The notes beneath the pieces are model-generated. The model was not told where the DNA came from and made no database searches. It worked only from the letters and a program-made list of their open reading frames with translations. A program made the translations under genes and the position numbers. A stretch of 12,004 nucleotides of DNA from Mucidula mucida (lineage: Eukaryota; Basidiomycota; Agaricomycetes; Agaricales; Physalacriaceae). Positions 9,616 to 12,004 of the stretch are shown here, piece after piece. The DNA lies in NCBI GenBank assembly GCA_015501055.1, contig JADNYV010000953.1:1-12004 (forward strand), given 5' to 3'. Numbering within the stretch: position 1 is the stretch's first letter; every line of letters begins with the position of its first letter.

Positions 9616-10548
9616 TCCCTCTGCTCCCGACGAGTGCGTCCGTTCCAGAATAGGCTTCCTTGGTCAGTGGCCGAATGAACCCGCATAACATGGAGTTGGC
9701 GGCTGGAAGGCCAGCTAGAATCGTGTAGCCCATGAGGCTATTGAACGGTTCTCTGATTAATCGCTGAGCTTTTGGTGCTCGGCCTTCAAAATGTACACCC
9801 AGAACAGTGGCGCTGGCGTTGTGAGGTGACATGATTCATTGGAGTTGAATGTCAGATTCAGAAAGCAGTCCTATCCGGGGTAAACAGTGCCATCACTACT
9901 GTTTCTAGGATTCCATCTCCGAGGCAGACACGTCTTCTCTCCTTGACATCCGCCCCGAAGCTTCAGGTATGTGTTGATTTTCCTATAGCTACGGCGACTT
10001 GAGGCAGATTTCCCGATTCTGTACCGGAGTCTCCTCGCCTCTGGTTGCTACTCTGCTAAAAAACTCGGTGTGAGGCTACACGACGGCTTGAACTTCATCG
10101 ATGTACTGCATTCGTATGTTACTCATCTCGCCTGCTTGAAGCTGCGGATTCCATATCGACGCAGGCTCTTCCATCCGGACCTTCTCCGCCTCTCAAATTG
10201 CCTGCTTACCACAGCACGCAGAAAGTCTGCCAATCCTACCGCCGCGCACGGCAAAGCGTTATTCTCACCCGCCGTTCGCGCAATACTGCTACCACAAAGC
10301 ACGGCATGTTTCCAGCACTTCGAGTCGCCTACTCAGATTATAGTAGGTTGCCGGGCTGCCTTCTCGAATCTTCCTGAAATCGCGGTGCCTTCCTTCTCAG
10401 TCTGGGCTTGCTGTCTCACCACGTTGCCGGCGGGTAAGATGCTTCCGGTATGGATAGGCGTTCGTTGGTGGCACTTCTGGAAGTCCTTGTCTGGCCCCGA
10501 ACCCCAAAGGTCTTGCCCGTTTGGGAACGACGTTGAGTGTGGCGCTCC
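9616..10548. other. Gene-poor stretch upstream of the repeat cluster
   Basis: No gene is supported. A 120-codon minus-strand frame begins with ATG at 9832, but it runs through the TATA box and start of the secreted-protein gene in another frame and shows no motif. A 166-codon plus-strand frame (10070-10570) begins only with GTG, lacks a domain and ends inside the first repeat copy. The sequence is pyrimidine-rich in places, with isolated splice-like signals such as CTTCAG followed by GTATGT near 9960-9972. It may be an old transposon or pseudogene that cannot be recognised by eye. Confidence 0.45.
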
Positions 10549-10692
10549 GTGGCGTTCACTACGTGTTTAATATCCCCATGTCGTGGAACCTCTGACGCAG
10601 CTCACACCTTTGACGCCTGTAATCGTTGAACGTTAATAGATCCATACCTTATGAAGGGCAGAGGTCAAAGAGCTACCCTCTGAGGCTGATGG
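10549..10692. repeat. Dispersed repeat, copy 1 (5' part only)
   Basis: Begins with the 12-mer GTGGCGTTCACT that also opens copies 2 and 3, continues with ATATCCCCATGTC as in copy 3, and then ACACCTTTGACGC much like copy 2. It ends with AGGTCAAAGA and TGAGGCTGA, also in copy 2 (10862-10889). The remaining roughly 270 bp of the unit is missing, so this copy is truncated. It lies about 40 bp before copy 2 in the same orientation. Confidence 0.7.
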
Positions 10693-10732
10693 ATAGTCGC
10701 CATGCCCAAAATGCTTTCCCGTGTAGCGATTC

Positions 10733-11135
10733 GTGGCGTTCACTATATTCCTCACATTGCGGAACCGCTCGCACCTTTGACGCGTTCGGCTGCAGTAATC
10801 GCAATGCTAATTGATCCATCTGAGGACCTTCGATCATGCCTCCAACGTTCAAACCCTCCACAGGTCAAAGAACATTTATTTGAGGCTGACACCCTAGTAT
10901 GAGTCTGGGAGCCACCCAACATAGAAACCAGACTTAGTAATTATGGTGCATCACAAATGACGGAGTAGGGTGAAATCTCTGGGATTATCACCGCCAGATC
11001 TGAACTATCATCTCGTACAGAGTGGTGCAGGGCCTTTCCGAAGGGGCCCCGGACTCCATGGCATATTCCTCCGGAAGTCACTCCTTCACCAACGCATTTT
11101 GTTGGACTCCATTGTTCAAAGTGGTCCAAAGCAGG
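10733..11135. repeat. Dispersed repeat, copy 2
   Basis: A roughly 400-bp unit in the same orientation as copies 1 and 3. It matches copy 3 over GTGGCGTTCACT, TTCGGCTGCAGT, CTGGGAGCCACCC, GGAGTAGGGTGAAATC, ATCACCGCCAGAT, CAGAGTGG, CCTTTCC, GGACTCCATGGCATA and GTTCAAAGTGG, in the same order. Identity in the best blocks is near 90 percent, with small insertions and deletions between. No long open frame is conserved between the copies, so the unit seems non-coding. Its exact ends and target duplications could not be defined. Confidence 0.8.
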
Positions 11136-11159
11136 TTCACTTTGGTACTACGGTATCTC

Positions 11160-11439
11160 GTAGCGTGTTCGAACGGGAGCCCACCTGTGCGCTACGCCAC
11201 ATATCTCACTACAGTTTTTAATTCTTTCTCAGCCTACATGCAATGAAATTCTTCTCCTCGCATATTATCCCCCGTCTCCACCTTGTCGCGCTAGGTATGC
11301 TGATCGACTCTTTCTCTCCTTATTGTTGTGACAAAAATTGGGTGCCCTTCATAACAGTGGTACAAATTCTTTGTACTCGGTCAATGCTACCTAGCGGATC
11401 AAACGTTGGATGGCCGCGGCCATCTTCCCTTCAGTAACT
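11160..11439. other. Spacer between repeat copies 2 and 3, possible gene-start remnant
   Basis: This 280-bp spacer holds one plus-strand frame starting with ATG at 11243, with a signal-peptide-like opening (MKFFSSHIIPRLHLVALG). A GTATGC donor and an ATAACAG acceptor 60-70 nt apart would keep the frame open to a TAA at about 11434, immediately before copy 3. No homology is recognised. It may be the 5' end of a gene cut off by the repeat, or chance. Confidence 0.25.
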
Positions 11440-11840
11440 GTGGCGTTCACTACGACTTTGATATCCCCCATGTCTCGCGCATTCGGCTGCAGTGATCGTC
11501 GAACGCTAATTGACCCTTCGATCACGTTCAAATCCTCACTGAAGGCCAACAGGTCAAAAGAACATCTGTCTGAGTTCGTTTGAACTGGGAGCCACCCGAC
11601 ATAGCAACAACTCTATGGCGCACCACAAATGGTGGAGTAGGGTGAAATCACGTCAAGTGGACTATCACCGCCAGATTTGCACCACATCTGAACTAATATC
11701 TTCTACAGAGTGGCGCAGGACCTTTCCGATATGGCTAGACTTCAACTAGCACAGTGGCCCCGGACTCCATGGCATACATAACCCTCCACAAATCACTCCT
11801 TCACTAACACATGTAAGTCCACGGTTCAAAGTGGCTCTCA
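11440..11840. repeat. Dispersed repeat, copy 3
   Basis: The most complete copy, aligned end to end with copy 2 from GTGGCGTTCACT to GTTCAAAGTGG. Compared with copy 2 it carries extra segments near 11651 and 11679-11690, where CACATCTGAACT lies shortly after a diverged GATTTGCAC, and near 11732-11755. Many differences from copy 2 are C/T or G/A changes at CpG sites. The family could not be named: there are no terminal repeats and no transposase frame. Confidence 0.8.
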
Positions 11841-11921
11841 GCTATGCCTCATTAGTTCGAAGATAAGAGTACCGGTATATACGAGAATAAAAGCATGAAG
11901 AAAAACTCAATATAACACTCT

Positions 11922-12004
11922 CTATGGCAAGGTGTCATCGAACCCCAAACCTTCGGTTCCGTAATTCTTCAACGGATCCTTCCTCAGCGCCTCAGCCTCG
12001 GCAT
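11922..12004 (-). CDS. C-terminal end of a gene entering from the right edge
   Basis: On the minus strand a frame runs in from the right edge and gives 26 residues, starting AEAEALRKDPLKNYG and ending GLGFDDTLP, before a TAG at 11924-11922. The charged, low-repeat composition and the orderly ending look like a real protein C-terminus. The other two minus-strand frames are interrupted or unconvincing. The protein is not recognised and most of it lies outside the window. Its 3' flank abuts the end of repeat copy 3 within about 80 bp. Confidence 0.45.
   Translation of the reverse strand, partial: AEAEALRKDPLKNYGTEGLGFDDTLP

Noticed and set aside
9470..9832. 120-codon minus-strand frame starting at an ATG at 9832
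   Set aside because: It overlaps the promoter and signal peptide of the secreted-protein gene in another frame, has no motif, and its last third is low-complexity Cys/Ser translation of the other gene.
10070..10570. 166-codon plus-strand frame
   Set aside because: It starts with GTG only, has no domain, and its end lies in a non-coding repeat copy. It probably stays open by chance.

Overview
The window looks like nuclear DNA from a basidiomycete fungus, most likely a mushroom-forming Agaricomycete. Three things point there. Genes are packed with 45-59 nt GT-AG introns. One gene is a FunK1-type fungal kinase, a family strongly expanded in Agaricomycetes. Another is a three-RRM, three-MLLE protein of the Rrm4 type known from Ustilago maydis. 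No prokaryotic operon features are visible. Every gene identified with confidence is on the minus strand.

Layout. 1-408: truncated plus-strand piece of a Mutator-like (MULE) transposon protein, running in from the left edge. 409-1110: no convincing gene. 1111-4194 (minus): complete five-exon FunK1-type kinase, 962 aa, with a TATA box just upstream and a lysine/arginine-rich tail. 4245-6043: about 1.8 kb with no recognisable gene. 6044-8845 (minus): ten-exon Rrm4-like RNA-binding protein, 782 aa, including a 17-nt microexon and a complete C-terminal MLLE platform. 9193-9549 (minus): small secreted-protein gene of about 101 aa with a TATA box and short introns. 9616-11840: gene-poor, with three diverged copies of an unnamed dispersed repeat; their differences are largely CpG versus TpG/CpA, as expected for silenced repeats that have been deaminated. 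11922-12004 (minus): probable last 26 codons of a gene entering from the right.

How the genes relate. Nothing shows that they form a pathway. The Rrm4-like protein should be cytoplasmic, carrying mRNAs on moving endosomes along hyphal microtubules. The FunK1 kinase tail suggests a nuclear protein. The small secreted protein would leave the cell. The intergenic and repeat blocks around them look like ordinary accessory sequence. The best leads for follow-up are the Rrm4 architecture with its microexon and tandem acceptors, the in-frame 51-nt retained-intron candidate in the secreted protein, and the CpG-depleted repeat family with possible tRNA-like promoter boxes.
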